DNA of 64,000 bases from Pseudomonas sp. Irchel 3E13 (GCF_900187455.1 NZ_FYDX01000015.1:143367-207366), one strand, 5' to 3'. Shown: positions 47,154-55,352, numbered from the stretch's first letter. Program-made: numbers and translations. The notes: a model not told the origin generated them from the sequence alone.

Positions 47154-48552
47154 GAACCTCGCCCGCCGGGCCCGGGCGCTGACGGCGCACGCACAGGGTG
47201 GCGATCAGGCCCGGACGGTTGTCGCCCAGGTGCAGCTCGCCGCCGTGCAACTCGGCGATCGCCCGCACCAGGGTCAGGCCAAGGCCATGGCCGGGGGTTT
47301 CGCTGCTTTCGCCGAGGCGCTGGAACCGCTCCATCGCCCGTTCGCTCTGGGCCGCGGCGATGCCGGCGCCGTGGTCGCGCACCTGCAGTTCGCCATGGCC
47401 GTTGCGCGACTGCGCGCGCAGGGTGATCGGCAGGCCCGGCGGCGCGTACTTGAGGGCGTTGTCGATCAGGTTGGCGAGCGCCTGGAACAACAGCGCACGG
47501 TCACCGTAGAGCTGACAGTCACGGGCCACGTCCAGGCGCAGCGGACACCCGCGCTGCTCGGCCAGGGGCTGGTAGTAATCGGTGACGTCGTGCAGCAGTT
47601 CATGCACATCGATGGTCTGGAAATGGCAGGTCATGCGCCCGGTTTCCACCTCGGCAATCCGCATCACCGCCCGGAACAGGTTCTGGATCCGTTCGCTGTC
47701 CTGCACCGCGCAGAGCAGCTCGTCGCGGGCCGGACCTTCGAGCATTTCACTGGCGGTGAGCAGGCGACTCTGCAGGCGGGTCAGCGGCGTGCGCAGCTCA
47801 TGGGCGATATGGCTGGTGATGTGCTTGACCTCGTCCATCAGCTTGTTGATTCGCAGCAGGCCGTGGTTGATCTCGACGCCCAACTGATCGAATTCGTCGC
47901 CTTGCTGGGTGGTCGGCGCGCGGGCGGTGTAGTCGCCGTTGGCGTAGCGCACCAGCGCATCGCGAATGCGGTTGATGCGGTAGAGGTTGTGCAGGCCGAA
48001 GGGCAGGGCGGTGATCAGGATCGACAGCAGCAACAGCAGCAAGCCGGCGCCGGTGGCCAGCGGGATAATCCGCGTGCGTTCGAGCATCGGTCGCAGGTCG
48101 AAGGCGCTGAAGTACTGGCCGCCGTCGGGCAGCGGGATCGACAGGCCGAGGATTTCCGCGGTGTAGCCGTTGCTGTTGGTGAGGGTCATGTGGTGCCAGC
48201 GCGGCTTGTCGGTGGCCGGGCGGCGGGTGTCGGGCAGGTAATCGGGGTTGCCCAGCAGCAGCCGGCCATCACGGTCGATGACCACCGCCTGGTGCTCCTT
48301 GCGCACCTCCAGCGACTGCCGGTGCTGCAGCGACCAGGCCAACTGCGCGGCGTCCTGGAAACGTCCCTGCAACTGCCCGCTGCGCACCTCGTTGAGGATC
48401 ATGTCGCGCACATGGCTGCGCATCACCACTTCCAGCAACTGGTTGCTCAGCACGATGGAGATCAGCGAGAACAACAGGCAGATGAAGGCGATGGTGGTGG
48501 CTTGGCGCAGGCTGCTGGTGGCGAGAAGTGGGCGCAGGCTAGCCCAGGACAT
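47149..48552 (-). CDS. Sensor histidine kinase of an OmpR-type two-component system
   Basis: 467 residues with membrane helices at about 19-38 and 162-183 around a periplasmic sensor of about 120 residues without a family I recognise. HAMP follows (about 185-238), then the H-box 'SHIAHELRTPLTRL' with His251, N-box 'NLIDNALKYAPP', and G-boxes 'DHGAGI' and 'GHGLGLTLVRAIAEL'. It overlaps its response regulator by 14 nt. Position next to flp and the shared box upstream of both units suggest it controls Tad pili. The signal could be iron, heme or another envelope cue; none is visible. Confidence 0.9.
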   Translation of the reverse strand: MSWASLRPLLATSSLRQATTIAFICLLFSLISIVLSNQLLEVVMRSHVRDMILNEVRSGQLQGRFQDAAQLAWSLQHRQSLEVRKEHQAVVIDRDGRLLLGNPDYLPDTRRPATDKPRWHHMTLTNSNGYTAEILGLSIPLPDGGQYFSAFDLRPMLERTRIIPLATGAGLLLLLLSILITALPFGLHNLYRINRIRDALVRYANGDYTARAPTTQQGDEFDQLGVEINHGLLRINKLMDEVKHITSHIAHELRTPLTRLQSRLLTASEMLEGPARDELLCAVQDSERIQNLFRAVMRIAEVETGRMTCHFQTIDVHELLHDVTDYYQPLAEQRGCPLRLDVARDCQLYGDRALLFQALANLIDNALKYAPPGLPITLRAQSRNGHGELQVRDHGAGIAAAQSERAMERFQRLGESSETPGHGLGLTLVRAIAELHGGELHLGDNRPGLIATLCVRRQRPGPAGEVR

Positions 48553-49204
48553 AGCCGATCGCCCTTACCGTCTTGATCAGTGGATGCTCGAAACCCTTTT
48601 CCAGCTTGGTGCGCAGTTTGGACAGGTGCACGTCGATGAGGTTGGTCTGCGGGTCGAAGTTGTAGCCCCAGATCCGCTCCAGCAGCATGCCGCGGGTGAC
48701 CACTTGCCCCGCGTGTTCAGCCAGCACCTGGAGCAGCTTGAACTCCTTGTCGGTGAGGTCGATGGCTTTCTCGCCGCGTTGGACGCGGCGGCTGGCCAGG
48801 TCGATGCGCAGGTCCTGGATCTGCAGAATCTCGCTCGGCACCTGACGCTGGTGACGCCGCGCCAGCAGCTCAAGGCGCAGCAGCAACTCGTTGAAGTCGA
48901 AAGGTTTGCCCAGGTAGTCGTCGGCGCCGGCACGCAGCCCCTCGACCCGGTCGCTGCTCTGGTCGTTGGCCGACAGGATCAGGATCGGCGGGCGATTCTG
49001 CCCGTGCAGCCGTTGCAGCACTTCGATGCCGTCCATCTTTGGCAGGATCCGGTCGAGAATCACCACATCGAAGACCTCGCTGCCGATCATCTGCAAGGCA
49101 CATTCGCCGTTGTCGATCAGTCGGCAGTTGTGCCCGCACGCGTGCAGCTTGCAACCGAGCCAATGGCTGACCGAAGGGTCGTCCTCTACTACTAATACCC
49201 GCAT
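48539..49204 (-). CDS. OmpR/PhoB-type response regulator, likely regulator of the adhesion regulon
   Basis: 221 residues. The receiver domain has acidic residues 'VVEDDP', phosphoacceptor Asp51 in 'VVILDRILPKMDG' and Lys in 'YLGKPFDF'. The C-terminal winged helix ends 'TNLIDVHLSKLRTKLEKG', as in OmpR. Such proteins bind direct repeats as head-to-tail dimers. A repeat of that kind (CTTAAT-N4-CTTAAC) is 60 nt upstream of its start, and close matches precede flp, tadG, the exporter operon and the heme oxygenase. Hence it is the best candidate to bind them. It replaces PprB, the NarL-type regulator that governs tad in P. aeruginosa. Confidence 0.92.
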   Translation of the reverse strand: MRVLVVEDDPSVSHWLGCKLHACGHNCRLIDNGECALQMIGSEVFDVVILDRILPKMDGIEVLQRLHGQNRPPILILSANDQSSDRVEGLRAGADDYLGKPFDFNELLLRLELLARRHQRQVPSEILQIQDLRIDLASRRVQRGEKAIDLTDKEFKLLQVLAEHAGQVVTRGMLLERIWGYNFDPQTNLIDVHLSKLRTKLEKGFEHPLIKTVRAIGYVLG

Positions 49205-49263
49205 TCACCGCTCCTTCACTGGAGATTCGCGCTTGTTCTATCAGCCTGCTGACTCATCGTTCA

Positions 49264-49279
49264 GTTAAGAATTATTAAG
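49264..49279 (-). promoter_or_regulatory. Direct-repeat box upstream of the response regulator gene
   Basis: Minus strand CTTAATAATTCTTAAC, the same 6-N4-6 layout as the four other boxes. No good -35/-10 pair is found at the spacing seen elsewhere (TAGAAC at 49235-49240 is a possible -10), so autoregulation is likely but the promoter is unclear. Confidence 0.6.
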
Positions 49280-49283
49280 ATTA

Positions 49284-49302
49284 GATACTGAGAATCATTA
49301 CC
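49284..49302. promoter_or_regulatory. Putative Fur box upstream of the two-component genes
   Basis: GATACTGAGAATCATTACC matches the 19-bp Fur consensus at 16 positions, and 12 of 14 in the 7-1-7 form. It lies 5 nt from the direct-repeat box and about 80-98 nt upstream of the response-regulator ATG. Confidence 0.65.
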
Positions 49303-49497
49303 AAAAATTGTATGACAACTCATTTCACTTTGGAATCGATTGATGGCATTTACCTATCAGGCTGAAACCCCATCAGGAAAAGCCTTACTCCATTTGCGGT
49401 CTTCCAATAGGCAGCGGTTAGTTGGGTAAAATGTGCCCCTTTGGTGTCGGATGACCGACCTTCATCTGGTAGACCAACTCTTTCCCGGGGCCCTTTC

Positions 49498-50505
49498 ATG
49501 CACACCCTTTCGCGGACCTTCGCCAGCGCGATCATTGCCGCGCTCGGCGAGTCTGATCCTGCCGTCGCCGCGCTTTGCCGACGCCTGGGCGAGCCGCTGT
49601 TGGCGGCGTCCGGTCCGGCGTTCATTTCATTGGCGTCGCTCACCGCGTTGTTCGAGCAGGCCAGTGTTCTCAGCGGCGACCCGGACATCGGCCTGCGCGC
49701 CTTTCACCACGCCCATCCGGCGAACCTCGGGCCGTTAGGCTATGCGTTGATGTCCAGCCCGACGATTGGCAGCGTATTGACCGCCATTGCCGAGTTTCAC
49801 CATTTGGTTGGCAGCGGCTTTTGCCTGTTCGTCGAGGAGCGGGTCGAGGGGCTGCGCCTGGTGGGGGTAATGACCGGCCCCGAACAGCGGCCGCTGTCGC
49901 GGGTGTTCATTGATGCGATCTCGGCCATCACTCTCGGGTTGTTGTGCTGGCTGGTGCCGGGGCGGGCGATTCGGCCGTTGCGCGCGGAACTGAGCTACCC
50001 GCGGCCGGCCGACACCCGCGCTGTCGAGGATTTATATGGCGCTGAAATCCACTATGGCGCGGCGCAGAATGCGCTGCTGTTCAGCCACGCCGATGTCCAG
50101 CTCGCGGTGGCCACCCACGACCCGGCGCTGCACGCGGTGCACAGCCAGTACCTGGCGCAATGGCAACGGCAACTGGACAGCGACACTGTCAGCCTGCGAG
50201 TCAGGCGAGCGATCAGCGAACACTTCGCTCAAGGCCGGCCGGTGACCTTGGCGGGCGTGGCCGGGAGCCTTGGGCTGAGTCAGCACCAGCTCAGTCGCGG
50301 GCTGGAAAACGAAGGCCACGGCTTTTTGCGCCTGCTCGATGAAGTGCGCCTGCGCGACAGCCACAACCTGCTGCGCAGCAGCACCCTGAGTTTCAAACAG
50401 ATCGCCTACCAAGTGGGTTTCCGCCATCAGAGCGCGTTCAACAAGGCCTGTGAACGGTGGTTCGGTATGGGGCCGGGACGCTATCGGGAACAGGGGCGCA
50501 GCTAG
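49498..50505 (+). CDS. AraC family regulator with arabinose-binding-type N-terminal domain
   Basis: 335 residues. Residues about 15-200 match the ligand domain found in OruR/ArgR-like AraC proteins ('HHAHPANLGPLGYALMSSPT', 'LSYPRPADTRAVEDLYGAEI'). The C-terminal double HTH ends 'IAYQVGFRHQSAFNKACERW'. The ATG at 49498 is preferred to an in-frame GTG at 49441. The gene has no partner in tandem; it is divergent to the two-component system across 293 bp that also hold the Fur-like and CTTAAT boxes. Target and ligand unknown. Confidence 0.85.
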   Translation: MHTLSRTFASAIIAALGESDPAVAALCRRLGEPLLAASGPAFISLASLTALFEQASVLSGDPDIGLRAFHHAHPANLGPLGYALMSSPTIGSVLTAIAEFHHLVGSGFCLFVEERVEGLRLVGVMTGPEQRPLSRVFIDAISAITLGLLCWLVPGRAIRPLRAELSYPRPADTRAVEDLYGAEIHYGAAQNALLFSHADVQLAVATHDPALHAVHSQYLAQWQRQLDSDTVSLRVRRAISEHFAQGRPVTLAGVAGSLGLSQHQLSRGLENEGHGFLRLLDEVRLRDSHNLLRSSTLSFKQIAYQVGFRHQSAFNKACERWFGMGPGRYREQGRS

Positions 50506-50538
50506 TTTCCTTTATCCACGCAGCCCTTTCCTTTATCC
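50506..50538. repeat. Two direct copies of a 12-mer, 21 bp apart
   Basis: tttcctttatcc at 50506-50517 and 50527-50538, directly after the araC stop. The 21-bp period is two helical turns, as expected for two protein subunits side by side; it may instead be chance. Confidence 0.5.
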
Positions 50539-50663
50539 CTCGGCCGGCACGGGGTTAAAGCCTGCAGCGAAAGTGCGGACAATCGCCCGCACACGTTTGC
50601 GCCCCCTCGCCGAGGTTTCCCATCTCCATTCCCCGCGTTGCCCTCCTGCTTGCCCTGACCGTC

Positions 50664-51416
50664 GTGGTGCTGAGTGCGCCGCAGGTGATTGTGTTCGGCA
50701 AGGCCGTGGGCTTGTGCCTGTTGTTGCTGGTGCTGGCGTGTTGGCAGGCCCGGCGCCTTCGCGCGGGGCGGCGCGAGGTGGAGACGCTGCGGCAAACCCT
50801 GTCCGCGCTGCATCACGATGCGCTGCTGTTGGCGCAGTTGGCCGCGCGGCTCAACGACCTCACCGACAGTTGCGACATCGCTTTGCAACAACAGCAGCGC
50901 AAGCTCGAGCACACCGCGCCGGCCTTCGCGCGGATCAAGGATCAAGCCCGGAAACTGGTCGGCACGGCACAGCGGGTCGACAACGAATCACGCCAGTCGC
51001 TGCGTCTGGCGCGTGAGGGCCAGGCCGGGCTCAGCGCGACGCTGATGGCGTTCCGTTCGATGGACAAGTCAGCGACCTGCGCCGAAGCCGAGGGCGCGAT
51101 GATGGTGCAGGACGTCCGGGCGCTGGCCCGGGAAAGTCGCGACCAGGCCTATGGCGCCAACCTCGCCCTGGCCGGGATCAGCGACGCGGCGAGCAGCATC
51201 AGCCAGTGCGGCACGCTGATTGCTCGCGACTGCGAGGCCCAGGGTCGAGCGACTGATGAGCTTGAGGGTGCCCTGGCAAGTATCGAACAACTCGCGCAGA
51301 CCTCGGCCTGGCGTTCGCGCCAGGCCAGTGCTGCCAGCCAGGAGCTGGCGCGCAAGGCCGCGCGGCTGGAAACACGATTGAAGGCTTGTCCACGGCCCGA
51401 GGGCCTCCACGCGTAG
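50664..51416 (+). CDS. Membrane-anchored helical protein, unknown function
   Basis: About 250 residues: a hydrophobic N-terminal segment ('AVGLCLLLLVLACW') and a long helical, Ala/Leu/Gln/Arg-rich body resembling the cytoplasmic coiled coil of chemoreceptors but lacking their signalling hairpin. The GTG start at 50664 is tentative. The frame stays open upstream and adds a further hydrophobic stretch from an ATT codon at 50628, so the true start may be earlier. The second small gene follows 14 nt later. The next gene but one is a real chemoreceptor. I do not recognise a named family. Confidence 0.6.
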   Translation: MVLSAPQVIVFGKAVGLCLLLLVLACWQARRLRAGRREVETLRQTLSALHHDALLLAQLAARLNDLTDSCDIALQQQQRKLEHTAPAFARIKDQARKLVGTAQRVDNESRQSLRLAREGQAGLSATLMAFRSMDKSATCAEAEGAMMVQDVRALARESRDQAYGANLALAGISDAASSISQCGTLIARDCEAQGRATDELEGALASIEQLAQTSAWRSRQASAASQELARKAARLETRLKACPRPEGLHA

Positions 51417-51430
51417 TGCCGGAGGTAAGA

Positions 51431-51682
51431 GTGATCCTGTTCAAAGCATTGATGCGTCGTTATCACGACCTGATGAAATGCGTCGCCCAGCGGCCCGAGC
51501 CGGTGGATGCCGAGTCCGCCAAGCCCCTGCTGGAGGCGCTGGAGCAACTGGCGGCGGAAGCCGAGCGGCTGGAGGCGCGGTTGCGCGTGCTCAGCGAGAA
51601 CCGCCAGCGCCTGCAACCTCCCGAGCCGCACCTGCGGCTGGTCTGGCCGCCCCGGGACGACAAGGACAAAGCCAGCGGTTGA
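51431..51682 (+). CDS. Small coiled-coil protein, unknown function
   Basis: 83 residues from a GTG at 51431 that has a perfect ggagg site 5 nt upstream; the frame open from 51386 overlaps the previous gene. Residues about 25-60 form a charged heptad-rich helix ('LLEALEQLAAEAERLEARLR'), followed by a Pro-rich tail. Probably co-transcribed with the preceding helical membrane protein, and possibly its partner. No family recognised. Confidence 0.6.
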   Translation: MILFKALMRRYHDLMKCVAQRPEPVDAESAKPLLEALEQLAAEAERLEARLRVLSENRQRLQPPEPHLRLVWPPRDDKDKASG

Positions 51683-51710
51683 TTGCTGGTAAATGAATAC
51701 TGTTATGAAT

Positions 51711-51724
51711 GTAAATCGATTTAC
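51711..51724. promoter_or_regulatory. 14-bp perfect palindrome in the chemoreceptor promoter region
   Basis: GTAAATCGATTTAC lies in an A/T-rich stretch 117 nt upstream of the chemoreceptor ATG. Its symmetry suggests an operator for a dimeric regulator. Confidence 0.4.
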
Positions 51725-51841
51725 TGCTGCGCAAATTAGCTAATCCTTTTCTATTTTTCTCGTTTCTTGTGAATGCATTGGTGTATGTTTGCCGTCGCAG
51801 GCCATACCCCTGCCATCACTCTTACAAGAACGAGGCATTCC

Positions 51842-53476
51842 ATGTCCGGGTTGAGAAAACTCCGCATCAGTACGCGTGTCACCCTGTTGGTTGCGTGCAT
51901 TTCCCTGTTTGTCTTGTGCCTGAGCGGCTGGCTGGGGCTGACCCTGCAGCGCACCTTGCTGAGCGAAAAAATGGCTGGCGTCGGCACTGCGCTGAACACC
52001 GCCTCGAATATCCTCGGTCACTACCAGCGCCAGGCCAGCGAAGGCCATCTGAGCACGGAGGAGGCGCAGCGCCAGGCGCTGCAGGCGGTGAGCACCATCC
52101 GCTACCTCGGCGACAACTACCTGCTGGTCCTCGACCTCGACCACCGCATGCTCATGCACCCCACCGCGCCGGCGCTGGTGGGCAAGCAACTGGCGGACTT
52201 CAAGGACGTCAACGGCAAGGCGTTTTCCCGCGAGATGATCGACAAGGCGCGCACCCTCGGTCGCGGCACGGTGGAGTACTGGTTCCCGCGGGCCAACGGC
52301 GCCCAGGCCGAGTTCAAGGTCTCGGAAGTGCTGCTGTTCAAGCCGTGGGGCTGGGTGTTGGCCAGCGGCATCCATCCGCAGGACGTGCGTGACGAAGTCA
52401 ACCAGGTGCTGCGCGTGCCGGCCTTTATCGTCGGGCTTGCCTTGCTGGCCATCGGGTTGTTCGCCTGGCTGCTGATCCGCAGCATCACCCGGCCGTTGAA
52501 CGACACCGTCGATGCGCTGGCCCGCGCCACTCAAGGCCACACCGACCTGACCCTGCGCCTGCCGGTGGATGGCGACGACGAACTGAGCCAGGTGTCGCGC
52601 AGCTTCAACAGCCTGGTGCTGGCGGCCCATGACGTCACCGCCAGCGTGGTCGATGCCAGCCAGGCCATCGCCAAGGCCACTGATGACCTCGGCCGCATCA
52701 CCCGCACCGCCCAGGACAACATGGCCGCCCAGCAACAGGAAACCGACAGCGTGGTCGCCGCGATGACCCAGATGGTCTGCACCGTGCAGGAAGTGGCGCA
52801 GAACGCCAGCGTCGCTGCCCGCGCCACCGAAGAAGCCGAGCGCCATGCCAGCGAGGGGCGCGGCACGGTGGACGAAACCGTCAGTGCGATTGGCGTGCTG
52901 GCGGACGGCCTGAACGACAGCCGCCGCGTGGTGGACCAGCTTGCCGCCGATTCCGGCAGCGTCGGCCAGGTACTGGAAGTCATTTCGGCCATCGCCGAGC
53001 AGACCAACCTGCTGGCGCTCAACGCCGCCATCGAAGCTGCCCGCGCGGGCGAGCACGGGCGTGGCTTTGCCGTGGTCGCCGACGAAGTGCGCAGCCTGGC
53101 CATGCGCACCCAGAAATCGACCCTGGAAATCCAGCAGATCATCACCCGCGTCCAGGCGGGCGCCAGCGAAGCGGCGGGCCAGATCGGCACCAACGTCGCC
53201 GCCGCGCAGCACCCGGTGCAAGCCTCGGCCCGCGCCGGGCAGGCGCTGGAACGGATAACCGTGTCGGCGGCGACGGTCAGCCAGATGGCCTTCCAGATCG
53301 CCAGCGCGTCCGAGGAACAGGCGGCCACGGCGGACGAAATCAACCGCAGCATCACGCGGATTCACGATGCCGCGTCCACGGGTACGCACACCCTGCGGCA
53401 GACGGGGGAGGCGTGTGAAGGGTTGAAGCGGGTATCGCGGCAGTTGCAGGAGCAGGTGGCGAAAGTGGTGATTTGA
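51842..53476 (+). CDS. Methyl-accepting chemotaxis protein with single Cache domain
   Basis: 544-residue chemoreceptor. Membrane helix 1 lies at about 14-35, then a periplasmic sCache_2-type sensor (about 37-190, 'YLLVLDLDHRMLMHPTAPAL', 'LFKPWGWVLASGIHPQDV'). Helix 2 (about 195-215) and HAMP follow, then the signalling domain with the hairpin 'AEQTNLLALNAAIEAARAGE'. sCache_2 receptors in Pseudomonas often sense C2/C3 or C4 organic acids. The tartrate operon next door is on the other strand, so a link is only suggestive. The ATG at 51842 has a gagg site 6-7 nt upstream and gives a normal first helix. Confidence 0.92.
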   Translation: MSGLRKLRISTRVTLLVACISLFVLCLSGWLGLTLQRTLLSEKMAGVGTALNTASNILGHYQRQASEGHLSTEEAQRQALQAVSTIRYLGDNYLLVLDLDHRMLMHPTAPALVGKQLADFKDVNGKAFSREMIDKARTLGRGTVEYWFPRANGAQAEFKVSEVLLFKPWGWVLASGIHPQDVRDEVNQVLRVPAFIVGLALLAIGLFAWLLIRSITRPLNDTVDALARATQGHTDLTLRLPVDGDDELSQVSRSFNSLVLAAHDVTASVVDASQAIAKATDDLGRITRTAQDNMAAQQQETDSVVAAMTQMVCTVQEVAQNASVAARATEEAERHASEGRGTVDETVSAIGVLADGLNDSRRVVDQLAADSGSVGQVLEVISAIAEQTNLLALNAAIEAARAGEHGRGFAVVADEVRSLAMRTQKSTLEIQQIITRVQAGASEAAGQIGTNVAAAQHPVQASARAGQALERITVSAATVSQMAFQIASASEEQAATADEINRSITRIHDAASTGTHTLRQTGEACEGLKRVSRQLQEQVAKVVI

Positions 53477-53500
53477 GGTGGGGCCGGTCGGCGCGGCCGG

Positions 53501-53757
53501 CGACATCTCGCAGGCAAAATAGTGGCTTGACGCGGAACCTGTCGGAACGGCCGTTAGCCGCGATGGGCCGCACAGCGGCCCCAAAACCATCCAGCACGAG
53601 GTGGCTGTCTACTCCCGGCATTACTTTCGACCTGAGGATGGCTGAATGTGAGATCCAGACCAGTCAGAAACAGGGCCGCTGTGCGGCCCATCGCGGCTAA
53701 CAGCCGCTCCCACAGTTCGTGGAGGCCTGAAGATTTTGCTTGTCTGCGAGATGTGGA
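53501..53757. repeat. Long imperfect inverted repeat filling the gap after the chemoreceptor
   Basis: A perfect 29-bp arm (53553-53581, starting gttagccgcgatgggccgca) is matched in reverse at 53673-53701. Outer arms (acatctcgcag at about 53501 and ctgcgagatgt at about 53747) also pair, giving a 257-bp near-symmetric unit. It resembles a BIME-like or MITE-like element different from the other REPs here. No open frame with a ribosome site is in the gap 53477-53805. Confidence 0.75.
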
Positions 53758-53805
53758 GGTACCCATGCCGCGACGCGGCCTTTTGAGCTCACCAACCGCT
53801 ACGGG

Positions 53806-54672
53806 TCAGGCAATCACGCCCATGAATTCTCGCGCCCAGCCCAGATATTCTTCCGCGCCGCTGTAGCGCGCCACCAGTTCCGACGGCTTGAGTCCGGTGT
53901 CGGTGGCCAGTCCGCGCTGTGCGCGCAGGGTGTCGTAGGTGGCCTTGATCGCGGCGAAGCAGGCGGCGTGTCCGTCCACCATGATGCGCACGCCGAGGCG
54001 AGCCACGCGCTGTTCGTCCCACTGTTGGGCGCTGCCATAGCTCACCAGCATCAACGGCAGCCGCAAGCCGTCGGCGATGGTTTCAAGGTGCTCGAAATCC
54101 CGCACGCCCATCAGGCAGATGCCATCGGCGCCGGCGTCCTGGTAGGCGCGGGTTCGCTGGACCACCTGGGTCAGCGACTGCGCACCGGCATGGGTGCGGG
54201 CGATCAGCGCCAGGCCAGGGTCTTTGCGGGCACGTTGCGCAGCACGTAGCTTGCCGACGGCTTCCTCGACGCTGATCAACTCCGACAACGGCTCCTCGAA
54301 ACGCGCCGGCAGCAGGGTGTCTTCCAGGGTCAGGGCGGCGACACCGGCACGTTCCAGCTCTGCCACGCAGCGCATGACGTTGAGGGCGTTGCCGTAGCCA
54401 TGGTCGGCGTCGGCGATGACCGGCAGGCGCGCGACGCGACCGATGCGAGTGGCCTGTTCGACAAATTCGCTCAAGGTGAGCAAGGCGATGTCCGGGGCGC
54501 CCAGGACGTGGAGCGAGGCGACCGAGCCACCGAGGATGCCGACCTCAAAGCCGAGATCGGCGGCGATGCGAGCGGACAGCGGGTCAAACACGGAGGCGGT
54601 GCGAAAGCTCATGGGGCTGGCGAGCAGGCCACGAAAGCGCTCGCGCAGTTCAAGGGGACTGGCGTTGTGCAT
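53806..54672 (-). CDS. Oxaloacetate decarboxylase of the PEP mutase/isocitrate lyase superfamily
   Basis: 288 residues, closely like P. aeruginosa PA4872. It decarboxylates oxaloacetate to pyruvate with Mg2+. Asp88 in 'VIADADHGYGN' is the metal site; His235 in 'VDGHAACFAAIKATYD' and Tyr212 match the residues I recall as marking this enzyme from its relatives. Residue 161, usually Asn in 'ARTN', is His here ('ARTHAG'). It follows ttdB by 71 nt on the same strand. Since TtdAB makes oxaloacetate from L-tartrate, it would complete the route to pyruvate. Confidence 0.85.
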   Translation of the reverse strand: MHNASPLELRERFRGLLASPMSFRTASVFDPLSARIAADLGFEVGILGGSVASLHVLGAPDIALLTLSEFVEQATRIGRVARLPVIADADHGYGNALNVMRCVAELERAGVAALTLEDTLLPARFEEPLSELISVEEAVGKLRAAQRARKDPGLALIARTHAGAQSLTQVVQRTRAYQDAGADGICLMGVRDFEHLETIADGLRLPLMLVSYGSAQQWDEQRVARLGVRIMVDGHAACFAAIKATYDTLRAQRGLATDTGLKPSELVARYSGAEEYLGWAREFMGVIA

Positions 54673-54743
54673 GGCGATCTCTGGTTGTTGCGCTGTTCAA
54701 AAGATACCCGGCCAGGCTGCGTGGGCCATGACCGGGCGGGGGA

Positions 54744-55352
54744 TCACTTGATGAAGCGCACCTGGCTGTTGATCTTCTCGATCACCGAGCCTTTGCGTTC
54801 GTTGAAGCGTGCCTTGTTCTGCTCGAACAGGTTGTTGCCCTTGGTGTCGATGGAGATGATCAACGGCCCGAACTCACGCACGCGGTTGACCCACAAGGTT
54901 TCCGGCATGCCGAGGTCTTGCCATTCGGCCCGTTCGATTTCCTCGACCTTGGTCGCCGCCAGTACCGCGCAGCCACCGGGGAATACCGCATGCACCGCCT
55001 TGTTCTCCAGGCAGCCGGTGGTGGTTTCCGGGCCCATGCCGCCCTTGCCGACGATCAGTTTCACACCTGTCTGTTCGATGAATTCTTTCTCGAACTTCTC
55101 CATGCGCATGCTGGTGGTCGGACCGATGGACACCATCTCGAAGCTGCCGTCGTCCTTCTTGCGGACGATGGGGCCGGCGTGGAAGATCGCGCCACCGCGC
55201 AAGTCCACCGGCAGTTCACGCTTGAGTTCTATCAGGCGCCGGTGCGCCACGTCGCGGCAGGTCACCAGTTGCCCGGTGAGGTAGACCACGTCGCCGACAT
55301 TGAGGGAGGCCAGGTCTTCGTCCTTGATCGGGGTATTGAGGATCTTTTTCAC
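54744..55352 (-). CDS. ttdB: L(+)-tartrate dehydratase beta subunit
   Basis: 202 residues, near-identical in length and motifs to E. coli TtdB: 'DVVYLTGQLVTCRDVAHRRL', 'IFHAGPIVRK', 'SIGPTTSMRMEKFEKEFIEQ' and 'GKGGMGPETT'. With TtdA it dehydrates L-tartrate to oxaloacetate. It could in principle act as a class I fumarase, but fumarase is normally one long chain and the context is tartrate-like. It overlaps ttdA by 4 nt. Confidence 0.9.
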   Translation of the reverse strand: MKKILNTPIKDEDLASLNVGDVVYLTGQLVTCRDVAHRRLIELKRELPVDLRGGAIFHAGPIVRKKDDGSFEMVSIGPTTSMRMEKFEKEFIEQTGVKLIVGKGGMGPETTTGCLENKAVHAVFPGGCAVLAATKVEEIERAEWQDLGMPETLWVNRVREFGPLIISIDTKGNNLFEQNKARFNERKGSVIEKINSQVRFIK

